Assembly (NCBI RefSeq): GCF_900215465.1
Contig: NZ_OBEH01000001.1
Location: forward strand, 248,001 to 312,000
Length of the DNA: 64,000 nt
Direction of reading: 5' to 3'
Origin: Flagellimonas pacifica
Lineage (GTDB): Bacteria; Bacteroidota; Bacteroidia; Flavobacteriales; Flavobacteriaceae
Part shown: piece after piece, positions 28,110 to 35,518 of the stretch
Layout: the number at the start of each line of letters is the position of its first letter
How positions within the stretch are numbered: position 1 is the first letter of the stretch
Translations under genes and position numbers: made by a program
The notes under the pieces: generated by a model
What the model saw: the letters and a program-made list of their open reading frames with translations, nothing else
Told to the model about the DNA's origin: nothing
Database searches by the model: none

Positions 28110-29330
28110 TCATCGGCTTGCTTTTTCTAATCGGTGTTTTATTAATTCTTTTTCATTTTTTTTATTGGCAAAACCAATGGCAATATTTAGGTATTCTATT
28201 TCTTTTTCAATGTTATTATTCATACGGTATAGTTCCGCTAACAAACAGAAATAGTGGTGGTTGTTTTTCAATTCTAGTTTATGTGCCTCTTGAATAGCTT
28301 CGGCAACTGAATTAGCCCGTGCAAGGGCATATGTCCGATTCATAGCAATAATAGGTGAATATTCTATTGTTAGCAATTTATTATATAACTGTAATATATT
28401 ATTCCATTTCCCATTATTGTCTCTTGTGTGCCAATAAGCGATTCCCGCTTCAAGATGATATTTGCTAACAATATCTCCCTCAGCGGATAGTTTAAGGTAT
28501 TTCGTACCCTTTTGAATTAGTGCTGAATTCCATTTGCTTTTATCCTGTTCATGATACAGCAAATCACCCTCTTCTCCTGAAATCCTGGCATCTAATCTAG
28601 AAGTATGAAAACACATTAAGGCTATTAATGCATGTATTTTTTGCTTCGGAAAGATTTTATGCTCAGATAAGAAAATACTAAGTCGCATGGCTTCCCAGCA
28701 TATTTCGTGTCGGATATTATCTTCATTAACACTGCTATAATAACCCTCATTAAATATTAGATAGATGACTCTTAATACGTTGTCAAGTCTTGTAACATAT
28801 TGGTTTAATGTAAGATTCGTCTCAACTCGATTTCGTTCTTTAATTGCTTTTTTTGCTCTGTATAATTTTTTGTTTATTGTTTCTTTATTTGACAAAAGTG
28901 CCTTCGCAATCTCTTCAATACTAAAACCACACAAAATTCTTAAAGCAATACAAATCTGAGATTCTTTGTTAAGTTCATTGTCACAGAGCACAAACATCAT
29001 GTGGAGCTGGCTGTCTTCAATTATTTTATCAGTAATTTCAATCTCGCCAATTTGCTGAGTTCTTGCTCCTAATTCAGGAGTAATTTTTTCCTCAAAGGTC
29101 TTCTTCCTCCTGAAATGTTCCAGCATTAAATTCTGTGCTACCTTTCTAAGCCAGGCTTTAGGATATTCGGGAATCCCTTTATGAGACCAGGTTTTCATTG
29201 CTCTTAAAAATGTATCGGATACAATATCTTCCGCTAATTCCAAGTCTTTTAATCCATAATAGCTATTGAGTACAGCAACTAAGTTGCTGTACTCAGATTT
29301 AAAAATATCAGAAAGTAACTTGTTATCCAT
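28110..29330 (-). CDS. ECF42-type RNA polymerase sigma factor with C-terminal TPR-like extension
   Basis: A 406-residue sigma factor. Sigma-70 region 2 lies at about 10-75 (ELAEDIVSDTFLRAMKTW, KAWLRKVAQNLMLEHFRRKK) and region 4 at about 115-165 (GFSIEEIAKALLSNKETINKKLYRAKKAIK). A DUF6596-type segment (about 185-285) and TPR-like helices to the end follow, double the length of an ordinary ECF factor. This layout together with an adjacent DGPF gene defines the ECF42 group, in which the extension, not an anti-sigma factor, is thought to control activity. It follows the DGPF gene by 12 bp. No anti-sigma gene is present. Confidence 0.92.
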   Translation of the reverse strand: MDNKLLSDIFKSEYSNLVAVLNSYYGLKDLELAEDIVSDTFLRAMKTWSHKGIPEYPKAWLRKVAQNLMLEHFRRKKTFEEKITPELGARTQQIGEIEITDKIIEDSQLHMMFVLCDNELNKESQICIALRILCGFSIEEIAKALLSNKETINKKLYRAKKAIKERNRVETNLTLNQYVTRLDNVLRVIYLIFNEGYYSSVNEDNIRHEICWEAMRLSIFLSEHKIFPKQKIHALIALMCFHTSRLDARISGEEGDLLYHEQDKSKWNSALIQKGTKYLKLSAEGDIVSKYHLEAGIAYWHTRDNNGKWNNILQLYNKLLTIEYSPIIAMNRTYALARANSVAEAIQEAHKLELKNNHHYFCLLAELYRMNNNIEKEIEYLNIAIGFANKKNEKELIKHRLEKASR

Positions 29331-29342
29331 TTAATCAGAATA

Positions 29343-29693
29343 TTACATTCCATCAAAAACCATAATGTCTCTGACCTCTACTTTACCACCGCTACTTAAT
29401 GCAGGACAACCATTTCCCAATTGGATGGCATCTTCAATAGATTCAGCTGATACAATGATAAAACCTCCAATAATTTCTTTCAGCTCTGCATAGGGTCCAT
29501 CTGTAATAGTTCCGTCAGCATGCATCGTTTTTCCTTCAAAACCAAGTGCTTCACCTGGATTTTTTAATTTGCCTTGTGCACCAATTCCTCCCATCCAATC
29601 TTGCCAGGCTTTTACTTCTTCTTCTATTTGTTCTGGAGTAGGATTAAAATCAGGATTGGGTTCGCTGTGAAATAACATCATAAAATCTTTCAT
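29343..29693 (-). CDS. YCII-related DGPF-domain protein
   Basis: A 116-residue cytoplasmic protein of the YCII/DGPF family, the standard genomic partner of ECF42 sigma factors. The family motif appears as DGPYAE (65-70), with Tyr for the usual Phe, followed by the conserved KEIIGGFIIVSAES. The start MKDFMMLFHSEP is typical. Biochemical function of the family is not established; a ferredoxin-like small-molecule-binding or enzymatic fold is assumed. It is likely cotranscribed with the sigma gene from the repeated promoter motif at 29736-29764. Confidence 0.92.
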   Translation of the reverse strand: MKDFMMLFHSEPNPDFNPTPEQIEEEVKAWQDWMGGIGAQGKLKNPGEALGFEGKTMHADGTITDGPYAELKEIIGGFIIVSAESIEDAIQLGNGCPALSSGGKVEVRDIMVFDGM

Positions 29694-29735
29694 GTCTTTT
29701 GTTTTTTAATTTTAAATAATAAATTTTTATACGCT

Positions 29736-29764
29736 TAATGATTGAAAAGTTTGAAATAGGACAA
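29736..29764 (-). promoter_or_regulatory. Candidate ECF-dependent promoter of the DGPF-sigma operon
   Basis: Read on the minus strand this is TTGTCCTATTTC, seven bases, then TCAATCATTA, ending 42 bp before the DGPF start codon. The same two blocks with the same 7-bp spacing occur at 30287-30315, at nearly the same distance from the VOC start. Conservation in otherwise diverged sequence suggests the -35 and -10 elements of the adjacent sigma factor. Confidence 0.65.
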
Positions 29765-29768
29765 TAAT

Positions 29769-30245
29769 TTAATTTGGTGAATGCAGTCCCATTTTATTCC
29801 CTTCCGAATCGATGAATAATGCAAAAAAACCGCTTTCATCGGCATGGGGTGTTTTGGGAACAAGAATGCTTCCTCCGTTTTGTTCCACCTTTTCAAGAAT
29901 TACCTGCAAGTCGTCTCCTCCATTAAGATATAGGGTTACCCCTTTAGCTGAAGGTTCGTAACCTTCTCCTTTCATAATAACACCAATAACCTGTTGGTTT
30001 TCAAATGGTAATAAACCCATTTCCATTCCTGGAAACGCCATGTGCTCAATATCGATATCCAGAATGGCTTCATAAAAGTTTATTGCGCGTTTTATGTCCG
30101 TTGCCGGAATCTCAAAAATAGAAATATAACTTTTCGTTTGTTTTTTACTTTGGTCGATGGTTGCATCATAATCATGATGTTCCATTCCATTCACATTGCT
30201 GAATGCAAGCATTGTGAAAAATAAATTCAAAATTGTTCTTTTCAT
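29769..30245 (-). CDS. VOC (glyoxalase/bleomycin-resistance-like) protein with signal peptide
   Basis: A 158-residue single-module VOC protein: FEIPATDIKRAINFYEAILD (about 44-63), then MGLLPFENQQVIGVI and a C-terminal GFFALFIDSEGNKMGLHSP, where the metal-ligand positions lie. An N-terminal hydrophobic stretch (MKRTILNLFFTMLAFSNVNG) looks like a signal peptide, unusual for this fold, which is normally cytoplasmic. Translation from Met21 would remove it. The shared promoter motif upstream puts it in the same regulon as the DGPF-sigma pair. Substrate unknown. Confidence 0.85.
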   Translation of the reverse strand: MKRTILNLFFTMLAFSNVNGMEHHDYDATIDQSKKQTKSYISIFEIPATDIKRAINFYEAILDIDIEHMAFPGMEMGLLPFENQQVIGVIMKGEGYEPSAKGVTLYLNGGDDLQVILEKVEQNGGSILVPKTPHADESGFFALFIDSEGNKMGLHSPN

Positions 30246-30286
30246 GTCTTCTGTTTTTAATGAATAAATAATAAACGTTTAATTCA

Positions 30287-30315
30287 TAATGATTGAGAAC
30301 ATGGAAATAGGACAA
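30287..30315 (-). promoter_or_regulatory. Candidate ECF-dependent promoter of the VOC gene
   Basis: Minus-strand TTGTCCTATTTC, seven bases, TCAATCATTA, ending 41 bp before the VOC start: a second copy of the motif at 29736-29764 with identical blocks and spacing. Confidence 0.65.
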
Positions 30316-30560
30316 CAAACTTATTTTTTTTACTACAATGTGATATAAAACCATGGATAATCGTTCTCATCAGAGCCACTGCTTGCCGCTAACGTTTAAG
30401 ATATCGCTCGTTTTAATGAGCTATATCGCCCGATAAGTGAAGTTCGGGAAAATCTACTTAAAAATCTAGTGCAAATTGATAGATGTCCGTTATGGATTGT
30501 TATATGACTTCATTTCACATAACATTTGAATCCACGTCAAAAATGGCCCTCTTTTCCGAG
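30316..30560. other. Non-coding stretch upstream of the ECF module
   Basis: With the VOC leader this makes a 315-bp gap (30246-30560). It holds the right copy of the inverted repeat and a segment around 30400-30515 with several partial hairpins (such as GATATCGCTC/GAGCTATATC at 30400-30426). No reading frame is convincing. It could be recombination-site or untranslated DNA. Confidence 0.35.
30380..30393 (-). repeat. Right copy of imperfect inverted repeat flanking the ECF module
   Basis: TGCTTGCCGCTAAC on the plus strand, the inverted partner of 28002-28015 (12 of 14 matching). The distance between copies is about 2.4 kb. Confidence 0.5.
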
Positions 30561-33500
30561 CTAAAAACCAAATCCAACCCCAAAGGCAAATCGCATTCCA
30601 TCCGAGCTGTTAAACAATCCAAAGTTAGCTGATAAGAGGTCGGCCCCATTCAAAAAGAAACCCCCTCCATAGGAGTTGTGCCATTTATCAGAGTCTTCCC
30701 CCGGAAACCAAACCCTTCCATAATCAAATCCCCCATAAATGCCGGGTGTGACCGGCAACAATCCTGTCTGCCTATTTCTAAAGCTTAATCTAAGGTCAGT
30801 GTTTTGGTAAAAAGCTGATTTTCCGGTAAAGCGCTCAAACCTGAACCCTCTTAATCCATTGTTGGCCCCAATATTGGCTCCTTGGTAAAACTCAAAATCA
30901 TCACCAATGTTTATATGACCTTTAACTTTAGTGGCCAAAACCAGTTTCCCATTGGAACATAACTTGTGATCTATAGAAAGGCTTGGGATAATATACCCAA
31001 ATGCTCTGTTGGAATCGTCCAGATTCATTTTATACCCTCCTTGCAACGAAAAACTCATTCCCATGGTAGGGAAAGCCGCATTATCTGTGTTGAAATAGCT
31101 GTACTCGGCATCTACACCAAAGAAACTTTGTTCATTCTCTTCACCATTTTGCACATAAAACTGGTTAATGAATCGGTCTTCGGTCTCTTCAACCTCAATA
31201 TCTTCATAGGAAACCCCCAACCTTACCTTAGAACCCAAATATCCTCGCCAAACCAAAGATGGTGCAATCTTTATGGTCTGTAATTTCACCCTATTATAAT
31301 CGAGGCCCAAAGGTTCATCATCCTCATCATTATCCGTCTCGTTGCCAAATCCAAAAAAGTTGATAGCAAAATTTGGGCTGGTAAATCTAGCGTCCAACTC
31401 CAGATTCACCCCTTCAAAAATATTGGCAAACTCTCCATTGTACCCCAAATCAAAACCGTTGGTGGCAAAATAGTAGGTTGCATTAAAAATGTGACGTTGC
31501 GTAAACGGATTTTGCCTAAAACCATTGACAATATAGGTGTCCGTAAATCCTATTCTAAACCCATCATCTGGATTAGACCCTATGGTAGGCAGAAATTGGT
31601 TGTTGCTAGCCTTGATTTTTAAAAAATCGTAGGTGTTGGTGTCATAATCATTGATACTATGCACTTTTCCGCCAAATGCTTCATCATAAGTGTTCTTTTT
31701 AGCTTTAAAATCATAGGTATGTACTTTTTTTGACTTCTCCCTTATTTTATAGACGTCGTTATTTTGCCCACCAACAATGCGCACTTTAATTTTTGAATTG
31801 GGAGTATTTACATCAAAAACATCATCATCATCAAGGCCATATACCCAAACTTCTTTTGTGAACTGGGGATGGTAGGTCTTTTTGAAGAACATATCTTTAT
31901 TCTCTCCATCTTTTATACGATATCCCCTTACTTCCAAGTCTCCGGTTTGAGTTGAAGTTATGTTGAAGTAATCATCTTTATCAGTACCGGTCACCACACT
32001 GTACTTATTAATTACGCCAAAATATTCCCTAGCTGTATCCACTAAGTTTCTTTTCCTCGCCAAAAGTGTCTTTTTGATTTTGGTAATGGTTTCATCCCGC
32101 ACTTCCTCCGGAAAATTCAAAAAGGCTTTATCAATTACTGCCTCCGTAATATGTTGTTGAATAAATTTTGCTTGTGCGACCCAAACATCCATATCTACTT
32201 CTGATAACAAAGCCATATCCAAGGCAAAAGTCCTAGGAGAGGAAGTAAATCCTTTCACACTTCTTATTTCTTCGTGAAAGCCTTCAAAAATGCGTAGGGC
32301 AGGCACGGCACGAGAACCTAATTCCAAGATAAAACCGTCTCCCCAACGTGAATAGGCTTGGTCTCTATCTCTTGGTATGGGTTTATATACTTTTTTGCCA
32401 TCATCTCCTTTAAATTCAGCCCAACGCCACTGATCTACATGTCGGTCCCAATCACCAATCAATATATCGAACAATCTAGCCCTTGCATAAGTTTCGCCAT
32501 CCAAAGCATATGCTTCGTCTTTTCTTAGCTTTTGGATAAAATCATAAGTGCTTTCAATCTTTTTGGTTTTTCCAAAGCTTTCCAAATCAGAATGTCCATC
32601 GGAAACATGCTCCTCAATCATGTACAATCCCTCACCAAAATCGGTATTAAAACTCCCCAGCACAGATTGTTTGGGTACGTAAAAAAGTTTTGGATTGGTA
32701 TGATAGAGTTCCACTGCATCTGAAAGTTCACCTACGGTAAAAGGAGCATACGGGTGAGCACCTGTGTACAAGTCCATAAGTAGTTTTTCCGTATAAGTGT
32801 CATCAAATTGCCCAATAACGAATCTTTCTTGGAAAGCCATGGCCTGCAAATAGCGTTCTACACTTTTACGTAAGTCGCGCATTACATATTGTTTGCCCTC
32901 CTTGTCCATTAAGCGTAATGAGTTGGATTGGTTTCCTCCGCCTTTTCTCACCACTGAAAGTCCACCGTAAAGGGTATCCAATAATACGGTAGGTGCTTTT
33001 ATCTTTGTAGCATAATATTCTCTATAGCGCTCACCCCAAAGCCATTTATGGAATCCGCTTTTATCAATTTCCTCATCGGTATAGATAGATGCTTCTTTAT
33101 ATGCAGGAAATTTATCATCATAAGATGCCTTTTTTGTTGAAACATTCGGTGTTAGCACTTGGGTTTGGAACAAGGATTCTTCCTGACCTGCATCCGCCCC
33201 ATAAAAATCTACTTTAGAGGAACCATCAGTGTACACCTTTAAAACGGCATATCCTGTTTTTCCGGTTGAAAACTTACTCCCATTTAGAAGTCGGGTTGCC
33301 CCCTTTTTCGCTCCAGAGCCACTCACGATCTGCGGAATCCCATTTTCTACAATATATTGTAAGGTGTGTTCATGTCCAGAAACAAAAACTACCTTATCAG
33401 AATACTGAGAAAGGGTGATTATCCTTTTTCTTAAATGATTGTACATTTTGTTATACACGTCCGTAATGGAAGCTCCTGATGTTTTTCGCAACAAATTTGC

Positions 33501-34274
33501 CAGCGAACCAAAAACCGGAAAAGGGAAGTTCCCACCGCTGGGGTTCATGTGCTGTTTAAACGAAAAATATCCGCCATGGGATCCATAGGTAAACATGGGA
33601 TGGTGCATGGCAATAATTGTAGTTTTGTCCACATTTTTTTTGATCAAACTTTCCAGTTCTTCAAAAAACCTTGTGCGGGACTTGATCTCGCAATCATCGT
33701 TCATGGTGGGATGTTTGTCCCAATTGGTCAAGTACCATTCCGTATCGATTGCAATTACCAGGATATTATCGCTCACCTCTATTTTTTCAATGGGACATCC
33801 ATTATCTGGCAGAAATACTTTTTTGCTGTCCAATGCCTTTTGCACATATTTTTCCTGGCGTTCCAACCCTTTAAGCCCATTGCTGTACCAATCATGATTA
33901 CCAGGAATAAAAATCGTTTTCCCTTTAAAATCATCAACAGTACCCAATTGGGCATCCAAATGGTTTTTTGCCAGCTCATGACCCGAAGGGTCAATCTTTT
34001 TGTCAGGAAAACCTGCAGGATAAATATTATCCCCTAAAAAAAGAACAGTGCTGTTCTTGTCAGCTTTCTCTAATCGCCCTTTAAATTGTTTAAGAGTGGG
34101 GTTCATATCTCCAACTGGCGACTTCCCTGCATCCCCAATCAAATAAAAGGTGTGTTCAACTTCTTTATCGGAAGAAATATCTGTTTTTTTGACGGGTACT
34201 GCATATTTTGCTTCGTAGGTAGCACATCCTGTGGCCAAGGCCAATAAAAGAGTAACTAAGTAATGTTTTTTCAT
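30561..34274 (-). CDS. Metallophosphoesterase / kinase-like / outer-membrane barrel fusion lipoprotein
   Basis: A 1,237-residue lipoprotein (lipobox ATGC, Cys17). Residues 40-350 form a calcineurin-like metallophosphoesterase with all metal motifs: GDAG (47-50), GDN (81-83), GNHD (125-128), HHP (224-226) and GHEH (300-303). Residues 430-690 have a glycine-rich turn and basic strand (RKGGG, VMRDLRK to K470), GDWDRH (607-612) and PRDRDQ (634-639), arranged like the nucleotide site of HipA/FAM20/CotH-type atypical kinases. Residues about 870-1237 are amphipathic strands ending in Phe, resembling a surface-antigen outer-membrane barrel. Large envelope metallophosphoesterases occur in other Bacteroidetes; the kinase-like reading is my inference. 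The substrate is unknown. Confidence 0.85.
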   Translation of the reverse strand: MKKHYLVTLLLALATGCATYEAKYAVPVKKTDISSDKEVEHTFYLIGDAGKSPVGDMNPTLKQFKGRLEKADKNSTVLFLGDNIYPAGFPDKKIDPSGHELAKNHLDAQLGTVDDFKGKTIFIPGNHDWYSNGLKGLERQEKYVQKALDSKKVFLPDNGCPIEKIEVSDNILVIAIDTEWYLTNWDKHPTMNDDCEIKSRTRFFEELESLIKKNVDKTTIIAMHHPMFTYGSHGGYFSFKQHMNPSGGNFPFPVFGSLANLLRKTSGASITDVYNKMYNHLRKRIITLSQYSDKVVFVSGHEHTLQYIVENGIPQIVSGSGAKKGATRLLNGSKFSTGKTGYAVLKVYTDGSSKVDFYGADAGQEESLFQTQVLTPNVSTKKASYDDKFPAYKEASIYTDEEIDKSGFHKWLWGERYREYYATKIKAPTVLLDTLYGGLSVVRKGGGNQSNSLRLMDKEGKQYVMRDLRKSVERYLQAMAFQERFVIGQFDDTYTEKLLMDLYTGAHPYAPFTVGELSDAVELYHTNPKLFYVPKQSVLGSFNTDFGEGLYMIEEHVSDGHSDLESFGKTKKIESTYDFIQKLRKDEAYALDGETYARARLFDILIGDWDRHVDQWRWAEFKGDDGKKVYKPIPRDRDQAYSRWGDGFILELGSRAVPALRIFEGFHEEIRSVKGFTSSPRTFALDMALLSEVDMDVWVAQAKFIQQHITEAVIDKAFLNFPEEVRDETITKIKKTLLARKRNLVDTAREYFGVINKYSVVTGTDKDDYFNITSTQTGDLEVRGYRIKDGENKDMFFKKTYHPQFTKEVWVYGLDDDDVFDVNTPNSKIKVRIVGGQNNDVYKIREKSKKVHTYDFKAKKNTYDEAFGGKVHSINDYDTNTYDFLKIKASNNQFLPTIGSNPDDGFRIGFTDTYIVNGFRQNPFTQRHIFNATYYFATNGFDLGYNGEFANIFEGVNLELDARFTSPNFAINFFGFGNETDNDEDDEPLGLDYNRVKLQTIKIAPSLVWRGYLGSKVRLGVSYEDIEVEETEDRFINQFYVQNGEENEQSFFGVDAEYSYFNTDNAAFPTMGMSFSLQGGYKMNLDDSNRAFGYIIPSLSIDHKLCSNGKLVLATKVKGHINIGDDFEFYQGANIGANNGLRGFRFERFTGKSAFYQNTDLRLSFRNRQTGLLPVTPGIYGGFDYGRVWFPGEDSDKWHNSYGGGFFLNGADLLSANFGLFNSSDGMRFAFGVGFGF

Positions 34275-34327
34275 ATCTCTGAGGTTGATTCCAAAATTTT
34301 GTATTTTGGAGAATTCAAAGTACTGTT

Positions 34328-35518
34328 ATGTCGGAAATTGTTGAAAAAGCTGAACATTTTGTCTCTGAACTTTTGGAAAATGAGTTGAATCCAAAGTTCT
34401 TATACCACAATTTGCGACATACCCAGCGTGTGGTTAAAAGTACTAAAGAATTACTCAATTTCTATAAGCTTGATGCCGCAGAAGATGAAAAGCTCTTGCT
34501 GTCGGCCTGGTTCCATGATACAGGCTACACCAAAGGAGTACAAAACCATGAGGAGGCCAGTTGTAACATAGCAGTCAATTTTCTGAAAGAAAACAATTAT
34601 GATTCCAAGGACATTGAAGATATAAGCGCCAATATTATGGCTACGGAACGGTACCACAAGCCTGAAAATCTAAGCCAACAAATAATCCGTGATGCGGATG
34701 CTTCCCATTTTGCGCAAAAGAGCTATTGGGAAACCACTGATTTTTTGAAGGAAGAACTGGAACTGCTTGATATTGCCAAATACTCCAACAAGGAATGGAG
34801 AGATGCAAATATTAAAATGTTCCGGAATGAGCATGAATTTTACACGGATTATGCCAAGGAAAACTGGGAAGAAGGTAAAGAGCGTAATCTGAAACAATTG
34901 GTCAAAGAGAAAAAAACAGAGAAAGAAATTGCCAAAAAAGAAGCTTTAAAGGCCAAATACAAAAGTGAGAGTCCTGATAGAGGCATCCAAACCTTATTCC
35001 GGGTTACCTTAAAAAACCACTTGACTCTCAGTGACATTGCCGATACCAAGGCTAACATATTACTTTCTGTAAATGCCATTATTATATCGGTGGCGTTGTC
35101 AAACCTTATTCCCAAACTGGACAACCCATCTAATGCCTACCTAATTTGGCCCACATCAATTTTTATCACTTTTAGTGTGGTTTCAATGGTTTTGGCAGTA
35201 TTGGCCACGAGGCCCAACGTAACTAGTGGACAGTTTACCAAACAAGATGTAGAAAACAAGAAAGTTAATCTTTTGTTCTTTGGCAATTTCCATAAAATGA
35301 GCCTCGGCGATTACGAGTGGGCCATTCAAGAATTAGTAAAGGACAATCAATATATTTATTCTTCCCTAACAAAAGACCTTTACTTCTTAGGGTTAGTATT
35401 AAATAGAAAATATAAGATTCTTCGGTTGACCTATACCATATTTATAATTGGAATTGTGATATCGGTAATAGCCTTCGCCATATCGTTCCACTTTTTAGGC
35501 GGAGCGGATAGGTTATAG
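34328..35518 (+). CDS. HD-domain protein with C-terminal Pycsar-type membrane module
   Basis: A 396-residue protein. An HD phosphohydrolase domain occupies about 20-180, with H31, the H63-D64 pair in WFHDTGY, H74 and D122 in RDADASH. A charged helical linker (about 185-225) leads to a membrane module with three hydrophobic segments (about 242-262, 270-295, 367-392), resembling the Pycsar effector transmembrane domain (DUF5706-like). In defence operons such modules respond to cyclic nucleotides, but no pyrimidine cyclase is adjacent, and the HD part may hydrolyse a nucleotide instead. It is divergent from the metallophosphoesterase fusion by 53 bp. Its stop codon abuts the convergent GAF gene with no gap. 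Confidence 0.85.
   Translation: MSEIVEKAEHFVSELLENELNPKFLYHNLRHTQRVVKSTKELLNFYKLDAAEDEKLLLSAWFHDTGYTKGVQNHEEASCNIAVNFLKENNYDSKDIEDISANIMATERYHKPENLSQQIIRDADASHFAQKSYWETTDFLKEELELLDIAKYSNKEWRDANIKMFRNEHEFYTDYAKENWEEGKERNLKQLVKEKKTEKEIAKKEALKAKYKSESPDRGIQTLFRVTLKNHLTLSDIADTKANILLSVNAIIISVALSNLIPKLDNPSNAYLIWPTSIFITFSVVSMVLAVLATRPNVTSGQFTKQDVENKKVNLLFFGNFHKMSLGDYEWAIQELVKDNQYIYSSLTKDLYFLGLVLNRKYKILRLTYTIFIIGIVISVIAFAISFHFLGGADRL

Noticed and set aside
30172..30354. A 60-codon reading frame over the VOC gene start and its upstream region
   Set aside because: It is a shadow over the VOC gene's promoter and signal-peptide region, in another frame, with low-complexity sequence.
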